The notes beneath the pieces are model-generated. The model was not told the origin of the DNA, did not search any database, and saw only the letters and a program-made list of their open reading frames with translations. A stretch of DNA of 62,899 nucleotides from a virus: positions 1-62,899 of IMG/VR virus record IMGVR_UViG_3300032304_001576; one strand, 5' to 3'. The translations under genes and the position numbers were made by a program. Positions 1 to 5,592 of this stretch are shown here, in pieces (position 1 is the first letter of the stretch; each line of letters starts with the position of its first letter).

Positions 1-117
1 GTCCTCTAGCATATAGGACTCGCCAGTATATTCTCTAAGGAAGGCTAGATCGGTTTTAGCAATCCAACTATTATCTCCCCGCCCGTCATTATCTATCTCA
101 TAGAAATGAATAGTCAT
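1..117 (-). CDS. hypothetical protein, partial (3' end outside window)
   Basis: The ATG is read from base 117 and the frame stays open to the window edge (39 codons seen, beginning MTIHFYEIDNDG). It overlaps the stop of the upstream gene as TAATG, the usual coupling in this cluster. No family recognised. It is the last visible gene of the unit driven by the promoter near 2126. Confidence 0.6.
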   Translation of the reverse strand, partial: MTIHFYEIDNDGRGDNSWIAKTDLAFLREYTGESYMLED

Positions 118-470
118 TACTCCACCGTCCAGAATGATAGTTGGCCTGCATATTCTTTCTGCTCCCGCTCGTAGTCTGCCCATGTATCCATAGGCTCATC
201 GCAATCCCAGAAGAGCGCCTCCCACAGACGCAGATCATCAAGGAGGCTACGTCCTGTCACCACCGCACCATTAGGCAACTTATATGTCCGATCAAATACA
301 GACTCATCCTCGTAGTCATAGTCCCAATTCTCGGGAATGTCTGCCCATCCTGAGATAAATGGATACGAGTCTGCCTGCAACTCATCGAATATCTCCTGCA
401 CGCGCATCTGAATGTCAGCAGGAATCGGCGGGTAGAAGTTAGCAGTAAGGTGCATGGTGATATTAGGCAT
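117..470 (-). CDS. hypothetical acidic protein, 117 aa
   Basis: Complete frame starting MPNITMHLTANFYPPIP, rich in Trp, Tyr, Asp and Glu, with no visible membrane segment or metal-binding cysteine cluster. It is coupled by TAATG to the genes on both sides, which supports the ATG at 470. Function is not recognised. It belongs to a ten-gene run of small soluble acidic proteins typical of phage early regions, which often act on host proteins; that role is inference only. Confidence 0.75.
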   Translation of the reverse strand: MPNITMHLTANFYPPIPADIQMRVQEIFDELQADSYPFISGWADIPENWDYDYEDESVFDRTYKLPNGAVVTGRSLLDDLRLWEALFWDCDEPMDTWADYEREQKEYAGQLSFWTVE

Positions 471-646
471 TAGCCCTCCATAGGTTCGATACTAACGGAC
501 TCCTGAAGATAGCCGCCCTCAGTAAGTACGGCCTCTCCTTGATAGTCACCATTATAGAAGTTTTCCATAGCCTCGTCAATATTAGAAGCCTCTACGTCCA
601 ACCTCCACCAATCCTCAGTAGTAAAACTAATCCTATACTTAGGCAT
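470..646 (-). CDS. hypothetical small protein, 58 aa
   Basis: Starts MPKYRISFTTEDWWRL and ends SIEPMEG. A GGAGG lies 6 nt before the ATG at 646. An alternative ATG at 659 dies after six codons, so 646 is the start. The segment VEASNIDEAMENF looks like the V-x-A-x-x-x-E-A helix entry also seen in the neighbours at 659-793 and 1013-1144, suggesting a small shared alpha/beta fold. Function unknown. Confidence 0.7.
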   Translation of the reverse strand: MPKYRISFTTEDWWRLDVEASNIDEAMENFYNGDYQGEAVLTEGGYLQESVSIEPMEG

Positions 647-658
647 CCTGATCCTCCA

Positions 659-793
659 TTACTTCCACTTCCAATCCCAATGTACTGAGTAGGGGAAACC
701 ATAGTCCTCATCATAGCCAAAACGCTCGCCCATTACAAGCAAAGCGTCTGCTTCTTCTTCACATTCAATCTCTACAATGAATGTATGTTTCAT
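659..793 (-). CDS. hypothetical small acidic protein, 44 aa
   Basis: Frame from ATG at 793 (MKHTFIVEIECEEEADALL) to TAA at 659. A strand-helix pattern (FIVEIECEEEADAL) resembles the proteins at 470-646 and 1013-1144. The Trp-rich end (HWDWKWK) is unusual. No family recognised. It lies in the same unit as its neighbours. Confidence 0.65.
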   Translation of the reverse strand: MKHTFIVEIECEEEADALLVMGERFGYDEDYGFPYSVHWDWKWK

Positions 794-817
794 TACGCCT
801 CCACCTCTTCAGTAGTC

Positions 818-976
818 TTATGAATAATCGTCTTCAACCTCGGCTTCTAGCCGTTCAACTTCGGAACGCACATAGCGAAAAATCTGATCACGCTCGTCAG
901 CCCTGACCAATGCGATTAGACGACATTGACAGTTGTGTGGATCGTCGTCTGAGAAGCACAGCGGGTCGTGGGTCAT
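818..976 (-). CDS. small His/Cys protein of a common actinophage type, 52 aa
   Basis: Starts MTHDPLCFSDDDPHNCQC and continues with a charged helix (LIALVRADERDQIFRYV). The N-terminal C-x8-C-x-C plus His pattern followed by a charged helix recurs in many short actinobacteriophage proteins (from memory) and may bind zinc. The upstream AGGAGAAACTA is a good ribosome-binding site. Function unknown. Confidence 0.7.
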   Translation of the reverse strand: MTHDPLCFSDDDPHNCQCRLIALVRADERDQIFRYVRSEVERLEAEVEDDYS

Positions 977-1012
977 TAGTTTCTCCTTAGATACTATCTT
1001 TATAGATACTTC

Positions 1013-1144
1013 TTAGTATACTCGCAATTCTGTCCAGTCCCAAGCGTACTCTTGCAGAAAGTCCTCTACCTTAGCGATAGCCTCGCTCTCATCCTCTGCG
1101 TCAATGATGAAACTAACATTCTGAACCTCTACTGAAATATCCAT
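1013..1144 (-). CDS. hypothetical small acidic protein, 43 aa
   Basis: Starts MDISVEVQNVSFIIDAEDES and ends DWTELRVY. The I-I-D-A-x-D-E-x-E-A motif is the same strand-turn-helix signature as in the small proteins at 470-646 and 659-793. Its ATG overlaps the stop of the upstream gene as ATGA. Function unknown. Confidence 0.7.
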   Translation of the reverse strand: MDISVEVQNVSFIIDAEDESEAIAKVEDFLQEYAWDWTELRVY

Positions 1145-1350
1145 CACGCCTCCACAAAGTTGTAGTAGTAACGAGTATAGCCAAGCGGGTTGGAAGAATC
1201 CTCGGGACGGAGGATAGGATGATCTCCAAAATCCAATGCACCCTTCACACCATCAGACTTGCGCTTGACTACACACATGCCATAAGCAAATCCTAGAACC
1301 TCATACTGCTCTAGCATCTGATCTTTGGTAAGCATATTACTGGCTAGCAT
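1144..1350 (-). CDS. hypothetical protein, 68 aa
   Basis: Two in-frame ATGs lie at 1356 and 1350. GGAGG touches the first and is 6 nt from the second, so 1350 (MLASNMLTKDQ) is preferred. The frame ends DYYYNFVEA-like residues before an ATGA overlap with the next gene. No family recognised. Confidence 0.7.
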   Translation of the reverse strand: MLASNMLTKDQMLEQYEVLGFAYGMCVVKRKSDGVKGALDFGDHPILRPEDSSNPLGYTRYYYNFVEA

Positions 1351-1654
1351 CTGCATCCTCCGTTAGATAGAGACTCTGATCTATTACTTCCCAATACAAT
1401 CCCTCGCGGGTATTGGTGTTGAGATATTCTAGCGCATCCTCAAAGGTCCAGTCAATCGAATCAAGAATATCCTGCTCACGATCAAAGTCGTCATCAGGAT
1501 TCTTCATCCAATCTACGTCAGCAACAAAGGCTTCCCACTCCATCTCAAAACCATAGTCATGAGCCAGTTCGATAACTAGACACATGAAATCAAAGTTGGA
1601 GCGGTGGGTACAGTCAATGTAGCAACCAGTCTCAGCATCACTCAGATTCATCAT
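1337..1654 (-). CDS. hypothetical acidic protein, about 105 aa
   Basis: The frame opens further upstream, but a GGAG followed by a run of ATG codons (1660, 1657, 1654, 1651) places the start near 1654 and leaves only a short overlap with the upstream gene. The product is strongly acidic (NPDDDFDREQD) with several Trp, and no domain was recognised. The exact Met is uncertain within three codons. Confidence 0.7.
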   Translation of the reverse strand: MMNLSDAETGCYIDCTHRSNFDFMCLVIELAHDYGFEMEWEAFVADVDWMKNPDDDFDREQDILDSIDWTFEDALEYLNTNTREGLYWEVIDQSLYLTEDADASQ

Positions 1655-1877
1655 CATCATCTCCATAGTCAAATGATACATTCTCTACCGTAGGAACGAT
1701 AGAAATATTACCCATGATCTCGTTATACAACGAGGGGTCGGAGCCAGAAGCAAGATCATTTGCAAACTCCTCCAACTCTCGGCGGGAAAGACCAAACTCC
1801 TCCCAGTCATACTCAAAATCCATAAAGTGACCAGTTCCCTCGTAGATAAGTTCTACTGAGAATGTGATGGTTGCCAT
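1638..1877 (-). CDS. hypothetical acidic protein, 79 aa
   Basis: ATG at 1877 (MATITFSVELIYEGTG) has GGAGG 6 nt upstream and overlaps the preceding stop as TAATG. The frame could be extended to a TTG at 1889, but that would lie on the ribosome-binding site. The C-terminus is an Asp/Glu tail (DYGDDDDESE). Function unknown. Confidence 0.75.
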   Translation of the reverse strand: MATITFSVELIYEGTGHFMDFEYDWEEFGLSRRELEEFANDLASGSDPSLYNEIMGNISIVPTVENVSFDYGDDDDESE

Positions 1878-2080
1878 TAGTTCCTCCAAGTGGTAGGGAT
1901 ACGTCCATTACGCATGTAGTAATCAAGGGCGAGAAGATCGGTGCTAAGAGAGTTCGCAGCATTATCCATGGAAAAGCCCTCGCCTGACAACACTCTGCTA
2001 GCAATATCTAAAAGGTTATCCAACACCTCATCCTCGCCATTAGGCCACTCGTCGCGCAACTTATCTAGATCATATGCCAT
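1877..2080 (-). CDS. hypothetical protein, 67 aa, first gene of its unit
   Basis: Starts MAYDLDKLRDEWPNGEDEVLDNLL, mostly helical, with AGGAGG well placed before the ATG. The promoter box at 2105-2126 lies about 25 bases upstream, making this the first gene of the run that continues to the left edge. No family recognised. Confidence 0.75.
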   Translation of the reverse strand: MAYDLDKLRDEWPNGEDEVLDNLLDIASRVLSGEGFSMDNAANSLSTDLLALDYYMRNGRIPTTWRN

Positions 2081-2104
2081 AGTTTCCTCCTATCGAATAC
2101 ATAA

Positions 2105-2126
2105 AGCGTAGCATAGGGGTCTGACA
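2105..2126 (-). promoter_or_regulatory. TGTCAGACC-box promoter
   Basis: Copy of the recurrent box: TGTCAGACC, four bases, then TGCTACGCT (extended -10 TGnTAnnnT). It faces the gene at 2080 and gives a leader with a Shine-Dalgarno site. Similarity to 13 other copies is the evidence; transcription is inferred. Confidence 0.7.
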
Positions 2127-2224
2127 TATTCCAGCGAAAATTCCTGTGACTTTCGTAAGGGTCATCGTAAAAGGTCTTGGAATATTCTTGGACGGCCCGG
2201 CCCCAAATTCTTAGATTTGTCAAG

Positions 2225-2297
2225 CGCACCTGATGGGATTCGAACCCACGACCTCCACCGTGACAGGGTGGCGAGATAACCGCTACTCTACAAGTGC
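2225..2297 (-). tRNA. tRNA-Asp (GTC)
   Basis: A seven-base acceptor stem (GCACTTG with CAGGTGC), a CCACC/GGTGG anticodon stem around CTGTCAC, and a GTGGG-TTCGAAT-CCCAT T-arm fold cleanly, with discriminator G as expected for Asp. CCA is not encoded. It is the last gene of the unit containing the DUF932 gene and tRNA-Trp, and a GC box follows it. Confidence 0.92.
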
Positions 2298-2301
2298 CAA
2301 G

Positions 2302-2369
2302 CACCACCCCAAAGAATCGAACTCTGCACGACAAGGGTTGGAATCTCGTCTGCGCCCAGCGCGGGTGGC
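2302..2369 (-). tRNA. tRNA-Trp-like (CCA), short D-arm
   Basis: Acceptor GCCACCC/GGGTGGT, T-arm CAGAG-TTCGATT-CTTTG and an anticodon loop TTCCAAC giving CCA are all visible, with discriminator G as in bacterial tRNA-Trp. The D-arm is only about 11 nt (GCTGGGCGCAG), some five short of normal, and the 31:39 pair is A-C. It is therefore either an unusual but working tRNA or one that is decaying. Confidence 0.65.
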
Positions 2370-2373
2370 GTGC

Positions 2374-2397
2374 AGGCAGTTTTACATCATGCCCAGG
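2374..2397 (-). ncRNA. tRNA-leader hairpin, copy A
   Basis: On the minus strand CCTGGGCATGATG is followed by TAAAACTGCC. GGGCA pairs with TGCCT. The element sits between the stop of the DUF932 gene and the 5' end of tRNA-Trp, ending 4 nt before the tRNA. It matches copies B (3764-3793) and C (4874-4899). Confidence 0.6.
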
Positions 2398-2405
2398 ATG
2401 TTTGA

Positions 2406-3401
2406 TTACGCGAAAGCGATCTCCTTGACCGCCCTCAGGATGCGACCCTTCTCCGCATTGGTGACAGGATCGAAACCGCTAGCAGCAGCGAGAACATTCT
2501 CAGCACCACGCTCGCCACGACCCTTGCGGAACCAGTCAAGGCGCTCCGTCATGGCATTGAACGCACCCCACGCGGTGGTAGCGATCATGTTGTTGGTGTC
2601 AGAGGTCCAAATCTCCTCAATGAGATCGACCTTGTTCTCCCACTTCTTGATAGCACCCTTAGCATCAGCCTCAGGACGCGGGTAGACAGCCTGCACGATA
2701 GCATCGAACTTGGCCTTGGTGATATCCTTGGCAATGAGAGCCTGAGCCTCCTTGTCGAACTCGTCCAGGTAGGTGTTTGCGAGAGCAAGAGCCTCGCGTG
2801 CAGCAGCAACCTTGCCACCGACAGTCTGCGTGTGACGAATCTTGAAGGACTGCTTCACACCTGACAGCGCCATGTTGAGAGTGTTCTGGCACACAACGCG
2901 GACGGGAGTGATAGAAGCCTGCACAGCGGTAGAACCGTCATGCGAGGTGTGGACAAGAAGGTAGGACTTCACAACATCCGACACGCCCTTAGGATCAAGG
3001 ACAGTCTCACGCTCAAGCGCGAGCGAACCGAACACAACGCGACCCTGACGAATAGAGCCAGCAGTCTCCCAGCGACCACCGTCAAGCAGCGCATCACCGA
3101 AGTCGAAAAGATCCTCGTTCTGAAGAACGTGGTAACGCTCGCCAACGGTAGCGAGAACGTCAGTACCCTGGTCGAAGGGATTGTCACGAAGGACCATGTA
3201 GGAAGGCGTGATCACATTGTACGCCCTGGGGTAAGGAACGGCCTCCAGGCGAACGTTCCAGTTGGAAAGGTAAGCCGCATCCAGCATCTCGCGGGTGGAC
3301 TTCTCCTCAAAGAACACGGTGCCAAGACCATGCCATGCGGGTTCGCGGAAGGAAGCAAAAGCCTGCTCTCCGTTAGCGCCAACCTCTACTGCGTGTGCCA
3401 T
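2406..3401 (-). CDS. DUF932 family protein (phage/plasmid-like TIGR03299 type)
   Basis: 331 aa with the family's hallmark N-terminus: FREPAWHGLGTVF, then a stretch with YMVLRDNPFD and ATVGERYHVLQNED, and later VRVVCQNTLNMAL. This family is widespread on phages and plasmids; its biochemical role is not established. AGGAGATACAT precedes the ATG. It is the first gene of a unit that runs from the promoter at 3436-3457 into tRNA-Trp and tRNA-Asp. The sequence looks more GC-rich than the virion genes, in line with the rest of this cluster. Confidence 0.9.
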   Translation of the reverse strand: MAHAVEVGANGEQAFASFREPAWHGLGTVFFEEKSTREMLDAAYLSNWNVRLEAVPYPRAYNVITPSYMVLRDNPFDQGTDVLATVGERYHVLQNEDLFDFGDALLDGGRWETAGSIRQGRVVFGSLALERETVLDPKGVSDVVKSYLLVHTSHDGSTAVQASITPVRVVCQNTLNMALSGVKQSFKIRHTQTVGGKVAAAREALALANTYLDEFDKEAQALIAKDITKAKFDAIVQAVYPRPEADAKGAIKKWENKVDLIEEIWTSDTNNMIATTAWGAFNAMTERLDWFRKGRGERGAENVLAAASGFDPVTNAEKGRILRAVKEIAFA

Positions 3402-3435
3402 ATGTATCTCCTTAGTTGATTGAACTTATAGAAGA

Positions 3436-3457
3436 ACTATACACCCTAGGTCTGACA
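3436..3457 (-). promoter_or_regulatory. TGTCAGACC-box promoter with TTGAGA -35
   Basis: TGTCAGACC is followed at the usual offset by -10 hexamer TATAGT. TTGAGA lies 17 nt before the -10, so this copy also resembles an ordinary sigma-70-type promoter. It drives the DUF932 gene at 3401. Confidence 0.7.
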
Positions 3458-3582
3458 GTCTCAAGGATATCTAGCAGATTATTTAGATAAATTTCTGGTA
3501 ACAAATTCCCGTGATCGTAAAATAGAGGTCGTAAATGCTTGACAGATTAAATTTTTTCGGGCCGGGGTCTAATAAAATAAGA

Positions 3583-3612
3583 CGGGGGGAAGGAGACCGT
3601 CACTTCCCCCCG
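3583..3612 (-). terminator. intrinsic terminator after tRNA-Glu
   Basis: A ten-pair hairpin (CGGGGGGAAG with CTTCCCCCCG) is followed on the minus strand by a T-rich run (GTCTTATTTTATT). It ends the unit that contains tRNA-Glu, and a GC box follows at 3559. Confidence 0.75.
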
Positions 3613-3622
3613 CCCGACTAGG

Positions 3623-3684
3623 CCCCTGGAGAGGGAAGCGGAATGGTGGGGTTGGTGGCGGATTCCGCACATTCTCTCCAGGGG
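3623..3684 (-). ncRNA. structured RNA between tRNA-Glu and terminator
   Basis: A perfect 11-base inverted repeat (CCCCTGGAGAG / CTCTCCAGGGG) encloses a second one (GCGGAAT / ATTCCGC), giving a two-level stem with a loop rich in C and A. It starts 3 nt past the tRNA-Glu 3' end and lies before the terminator, so it should be co-transcribed. No known RNA family recognised. Confidence 0.5.
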
Positions 3685-3687
3685 TTG

Positions 3688-3760
3688 TACTCCCAACGGG
3701 ATTCGAACCCGTGCTACCGCCTTGAAAGGGCGGCGTCCTTGGCCTCTAGACGATGGGAGC
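3688..3760 (-). tRNA. tRNA-Glu (TTC)
   Basis: The cloverleaf is clear: acceptor GCTCCCA/TGGGAGT, a D-arm with TCTAGAGGCC, anticodon stem CCGCC/GGCGG around CTTTCAA, T-arm CGGGTTCGAATCCCG. It closely resembles bacterial tRNA-Glu. CCA is not encoded. It follows hairpin copy B and precedes the structured RNA and terminator. Confidence 0.96.
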
Positions 3761-3763
3761 CGT

Positions 3764-3793
3764 GAGCAGTTTATTATGCAAGACATGCTCAGG
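3764..3793 (-). ncRNA. tRNA-leader hairpin, copy B
   Basis: Minus strand: CCTGAGCATG, a 10-base loop, then TAAACTGCTC. The pairing is GAGCA/TGCTC where copies A and C have GGGCA/TGCC(C or T), a compensating G-C to A-T change. It ends 3 nt before tRNA-Glu. Confidence 0.6.
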
Positions 3794-3831
3794 TCTGCAG
3801 GGCGGAGGCGTAGTTAGGATACCACCGCTGC

Positions 3832-4254
3832 CTAACTCTCTGTCCAGTCGATCTCCATATGATCCTCTGAGAAATCAGACTCTAGATCGCTGTAGTAGGA
3901 CACATCAAGACTAGCATTCAGAGAATCCTCAAGTCTATCCATGTCGAAATTGAGAGGAGCAGTAACAATACCAGAGAATGTGACGGTAATTGTCACATCA
4001 TAGTCCTTGGTGATATTGAAACCAAAGATATCGACAATGCTCTGAGAGATATTCTCATCAATGTAGTCAAACTGATCCTTGATGTATTGCTCAAGATTGT
4101 CAATCATTGACTGCTTCTCATGATTCTTGTCCCGCCAGAAGTTACGATCACTCTCCATATCGGCAAGTTTTTTCTCAAGATCGCGGTACTTCTGCTCCAA
4201 CTCCTGCATAGTGGGCGGGAATGGATGAATGTCAGTCATACTAGGATCAATCAT
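3832..4254 (-). CDS. hypothetical coiled-coil protein, 140 aa
   Basis: Residues about 15-55 (ELEQKYRDLEKKLADMESD...) form a clear heptad-rich coiled coil. The C-terminal half is acidic with a beta-like segment (DVTITVTFSGIVTAP). GGAGG is 7 nt from the ATG at 4254. It is the second gene after the promoter at 4675-4696 and the last CDS before tRNA-Glu. Function unknown. Confidence 0.8.
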   Translation of the reverse strand: MIDPSMTDIHPFPPTMQELEQKYRDLEKKLADMESDRNFWRDKNHEKQSMIDNLEQYIKDQFDYIDENISQSIVDIFGFNITKDYDVTITVTFSGIVTAPLNFDMDRLEDSLNASLDVSYYSDLESDFSEDHMEIDWTES

Positions 4255-4255
4255 T

Positions 4256-4645
4256 TCAGACCTCCATCAATGTCTTGGCGTACTTACGGATAAACTCGTT
4301 CAGAGAGAACTCTACAATGATATCAGTCAGCACTCCCGCCGTCCAGTCATAGTCATACAGAGTTACGGTCTGGAATGCAAAGTCATAGACAGGAACCTTA
4401 TGCTCGTTGTCTGCAAGGTAATTGACGGTAACACCCCAGTTATAGTCACTAGACCATGCATCGCCAACCAAACGTGAAATGATGATGCGATTAGCATAAG
4501 CCTGGTCGTCAATGCGTCCAGCATCCTGAACACGGTCAAGAGCATTAGCAAACCTAGCAAGCATACCCTCGCCTGCCCAATGTCCGTAGACGTAGATGAT
4601 GTTGCCGTCTACCTGACGCAATCCAAAGTTAGCGCGGTCTCCCAT
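4256..4645 (-). CDS. conserved phage protein (MGDRAN type), 129 aa
   Basis: The ATG at 4645 gives MGDRANFGLRQVDGN and then VYGHWAGEGML, a pattern I recall from many actinobacteriophage proteins of unknown role. The frame extends to an ATG at 4684, but that codon lies inside the promoter box and could not be transcribed. It is first in its unit and followed directly by the coiled-coil gene. Confidence 0.85.
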   Translation of the reverse strand: MGDRANFGLRQVDGNIIYVYGHWAGEGMLARFANALDRVQDAGRIDDQAYANRIIISRLVGDAWSSDYNWGVTVNYLADNEHKVPVYDFAFQTVTLYDYDWTAGVLTDIIVEFSLNEFIRKYAKTLMEV

Positions 4646-4674
4646 ATCGGTCTCTTTCTGTAGTAGGTAGTAGA

Positions 4675-4696
4675 ACTCTATCATGTGGGTCTGACA
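4675..4696 (-). promoter_or_regulatory. TGTCAGACC-box promoter with TTGACT -35
   Basis: TGTCAGACC plus -10 TAGAGT with extended TG. TTGACT lies 18 nt before the -10. It drives the genes at 4645 and 4254 and then tRNA-Glu. Confidence 0.75.
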
Positions 4697-4713
4697 GTAG
4701 TCAAGACTTTATG

Positions 4714-4795
4714 TGCCTAAGGTGGGACTTGAACCCACACTCCAGATGGAACACGATTTTGAGTCGTGCGTGTCTGCCAATTCCACCACTCAGGC
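4714..4795 (-). tRNA. tRNA-Leu (CAA)
   Basis: 82 nt with acceptor GCCTGAG/CTTAGGC, anticodon stem CACGA/TCGTG around CTCAAAA (CAA, reading TTG), a class II long variable arm and T-arm GTGGGTTCAAGTCCCAC. Discriminator A fits Leu. CCA is not encoded. Confidence 0.94.
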
Positions 4796-4797
4796 TT

Positions 4798-4872
4798 ATG
4801 CGGTGTGTGGGGAGTGTCATCGCAGATCCTCTACATAACCTATCCCACAACTTACTAGGATCTCAACCGCAT
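4798..4872 (-). ncRNA. 75-nt structured RNA upstream of tRNA-Leu
   Basis: The ends pair perfectly (ATGCGGT with ACCGCAT), and AGATCC pairs with GGATCT inside. TGTGGG in the loop could pair with CCCACA downstream (pseudoknot). The length is tRNA-like, but no T-arm or anticodon arm can be drawn. It lies between hairpin C and tRNA-Leu in one transcript. Confidence 0.45.
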
Positions 4873-4873
4873 T

Positions 4874-4899
4874 GGGCAGTTTTAGCGAACATGCCCAGG
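4874..4899 (-). ncRNA. tRNA-leader hairpin, copy C
   Basis: Minus strand: CCTGGGCATG, loop, TAAAACTGCCC, with GGGCA/TGCCC pairing. Same position logic as copies A and B: right after the last CDS of a unit that ends in a tRNA, here separated from the tRNA by the structured RNA. Confidence 0.6.
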
Positions 4900-4908
4900 T
4901 TCGCCCTA

Positions 4909-5064
4909 CTATCGACCAGCAGGGACGCCCTTGCGGAGTGTCTCAAGTGCGGGGGTTGAATCAACGAACTTGCCATCAATGCGGGTGACAATACGAGTCT
5001 GAACCCCGTAGCGAGTGTTCCAAGTCTCAAGATATGAGAACTTGTTTTCCTTCTTCTTAGCCAT
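4909..5064 (-). CDS. hypothetical basic protein, 51 aa
   Basis: Starts MAKKKENKFSYLETWNTRYG and ends KGVPAGR. It is basic at the N-terminus, with VQTRIVTRIDGKFVDSTPAL in the middle. AAGGAG precedes the ATG. It follows the gene at 5075-5284 by a few bases in one unit. No family recognised. Confidence 0.7.
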   Translation of the reverse strand: MAKKKENKFSYLETWNTRYGVQTRIVTRIDGKFVDSTPALETLRKGVPAGR

Positions 5065-5074
5065 TTGTTTCTCC

Positions 5075-5284
5075 TTATTCTAGAATGAGTAGGTCGATCA
5101 TATCATCTTCGGGGAGGTGGTAGATATCTTCCTCTCCGTCAAGGTCTTTATAGTGAATATCATACCCTCCTTCCACCGAATCTACAAAGGAAACGACTAT
5201 CTCATTTCCGTCGGCGGTGCGGAGAATATCATTAGGTTCTATAGAGAACCCATATAACTTATCAGCAACTAGGTATTCACCCAT
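5075..5284 (-). CDS. hypothetical acidic protein, 69 aa
   Basis: Starts MGEYLVADKLYGFSIEPND with a beta-rich middle (GNEIVVSFVDS) and an acidic C-terminus (EDDMIDLLILE); it may be a small SH3-like barrel. GGGGAGG precedes the ATG. It is the first gene after the TTGACG-17-TACTTT promoter at 5315-5343. Confidence 0.75.
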   Translation of the reverse strand: MGEYLVADKLYGFSIEPNDILRTADGNEIVVSFVDSVEGGYDIHYKDLDGEEDIYHLPEDDMIDLLILE

Positions 5285-5314
5285 CTATTTCCTCCCCTCT
5301 TCAGTTATGCCTCT

Positions 5315-5343
5315 AAAGTACACGATATTGCCGTGATCGTCAA
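5315..5343 (-). promoter_or_regulatory. TTGACG-17-TACTTT promoter
   Basis: -35 TTGACG and -10 TACTTT with 17-nt spacing, facing the gene at 5284. The spacer contains TCACGGCAAT, a variant of the repeated TCACrGGAAT motif, so it may be repressible. Confidence 0.65.
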
Positions 5344-5434
5344 GGGGGGAGTCTTAAAAGTTTCTGTGAAATATTCCTGTGATTTCTTAATCGTAATCGT
5401 AAATATATGGACATATGTGTACAAAGCGGCCCGG

Positions 5435-5450
5435 CCCCGCCGAAGCGGGG
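5435..5450 (-). terminator. hairpin plus GC box at end of unit
   Basis: CCCCGC-TTCG-GCGGGG hairpin joined to the GC box CCGGGCCGC. It lies just past the stop of the gene at 5460 and before the promoter at 5343. There is no T-tract, so termination is inferred from position. Confidence 0.5.
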
Positions 5451-5459
5451 CTGTCAAGC

Positions 5460-5531
5460 CTATTTGTCCATGAGTCCGATTATTACTCCTAGGGCGAGGA
5501 AGAATCCGATAGCGACGAGAAAAATCTCCAT
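5460..5531 (-). CDS. 23-aa single-pass membrane peptide
   Basis: MEIFLVAIGFFLALGVIIGL followed by MDK is almost entirely one transmembrane helix. GGGAG lies 6 nt before the ATG. It is the third gene of the unit that starts at 6146. It could be a membrane-acting inhibitor; that is inference from size and hydrophobicity. Confidence 0.6.
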   Translation of the reverse strand: MEIFLVAIGFFLALGVIIGLMDK

Positions 5532-5532
5532 A

Positions 5533-5592
5533 TCACACTCCCACAAAATCGCGCAGCATCTCCCGAAAGTTCTCTAGCGTGATATCGTTCAC
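5533..5592 (-). CDS. possible 19-aa coupled peptide (GTG start)
   Basis: GTG at 5592 overlaps the TGA of the upstream gene (GTGA) and reads NDITLENFREMLRDFVGV to a TGA that ends two bases before the next ATG. The fit between two genes is good, but it is very short. Confidence 0.4.
   Translation of the reverse strand: MNDITLENFREMLRDFVGV

Noticed and set aside
2233-2685. Open plus-strand frame across the tRNA-Asp/Trp region and DUF932 gene
   Set aside because: It runs antisense through two tRNAs and a well-supported gene and has no ribosome-binding site.
2940-3419. Long plus-strand frame opposite the DUF932 gene
   Set aside because: Antisense shadow of a conserved coding frame.
4798-4872. 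tRNA-like segment
   Set aside because: Terminal stem and length fit, but no T-arm, D-arm or anticodon arm can be drawn; kept as structured RNA only.
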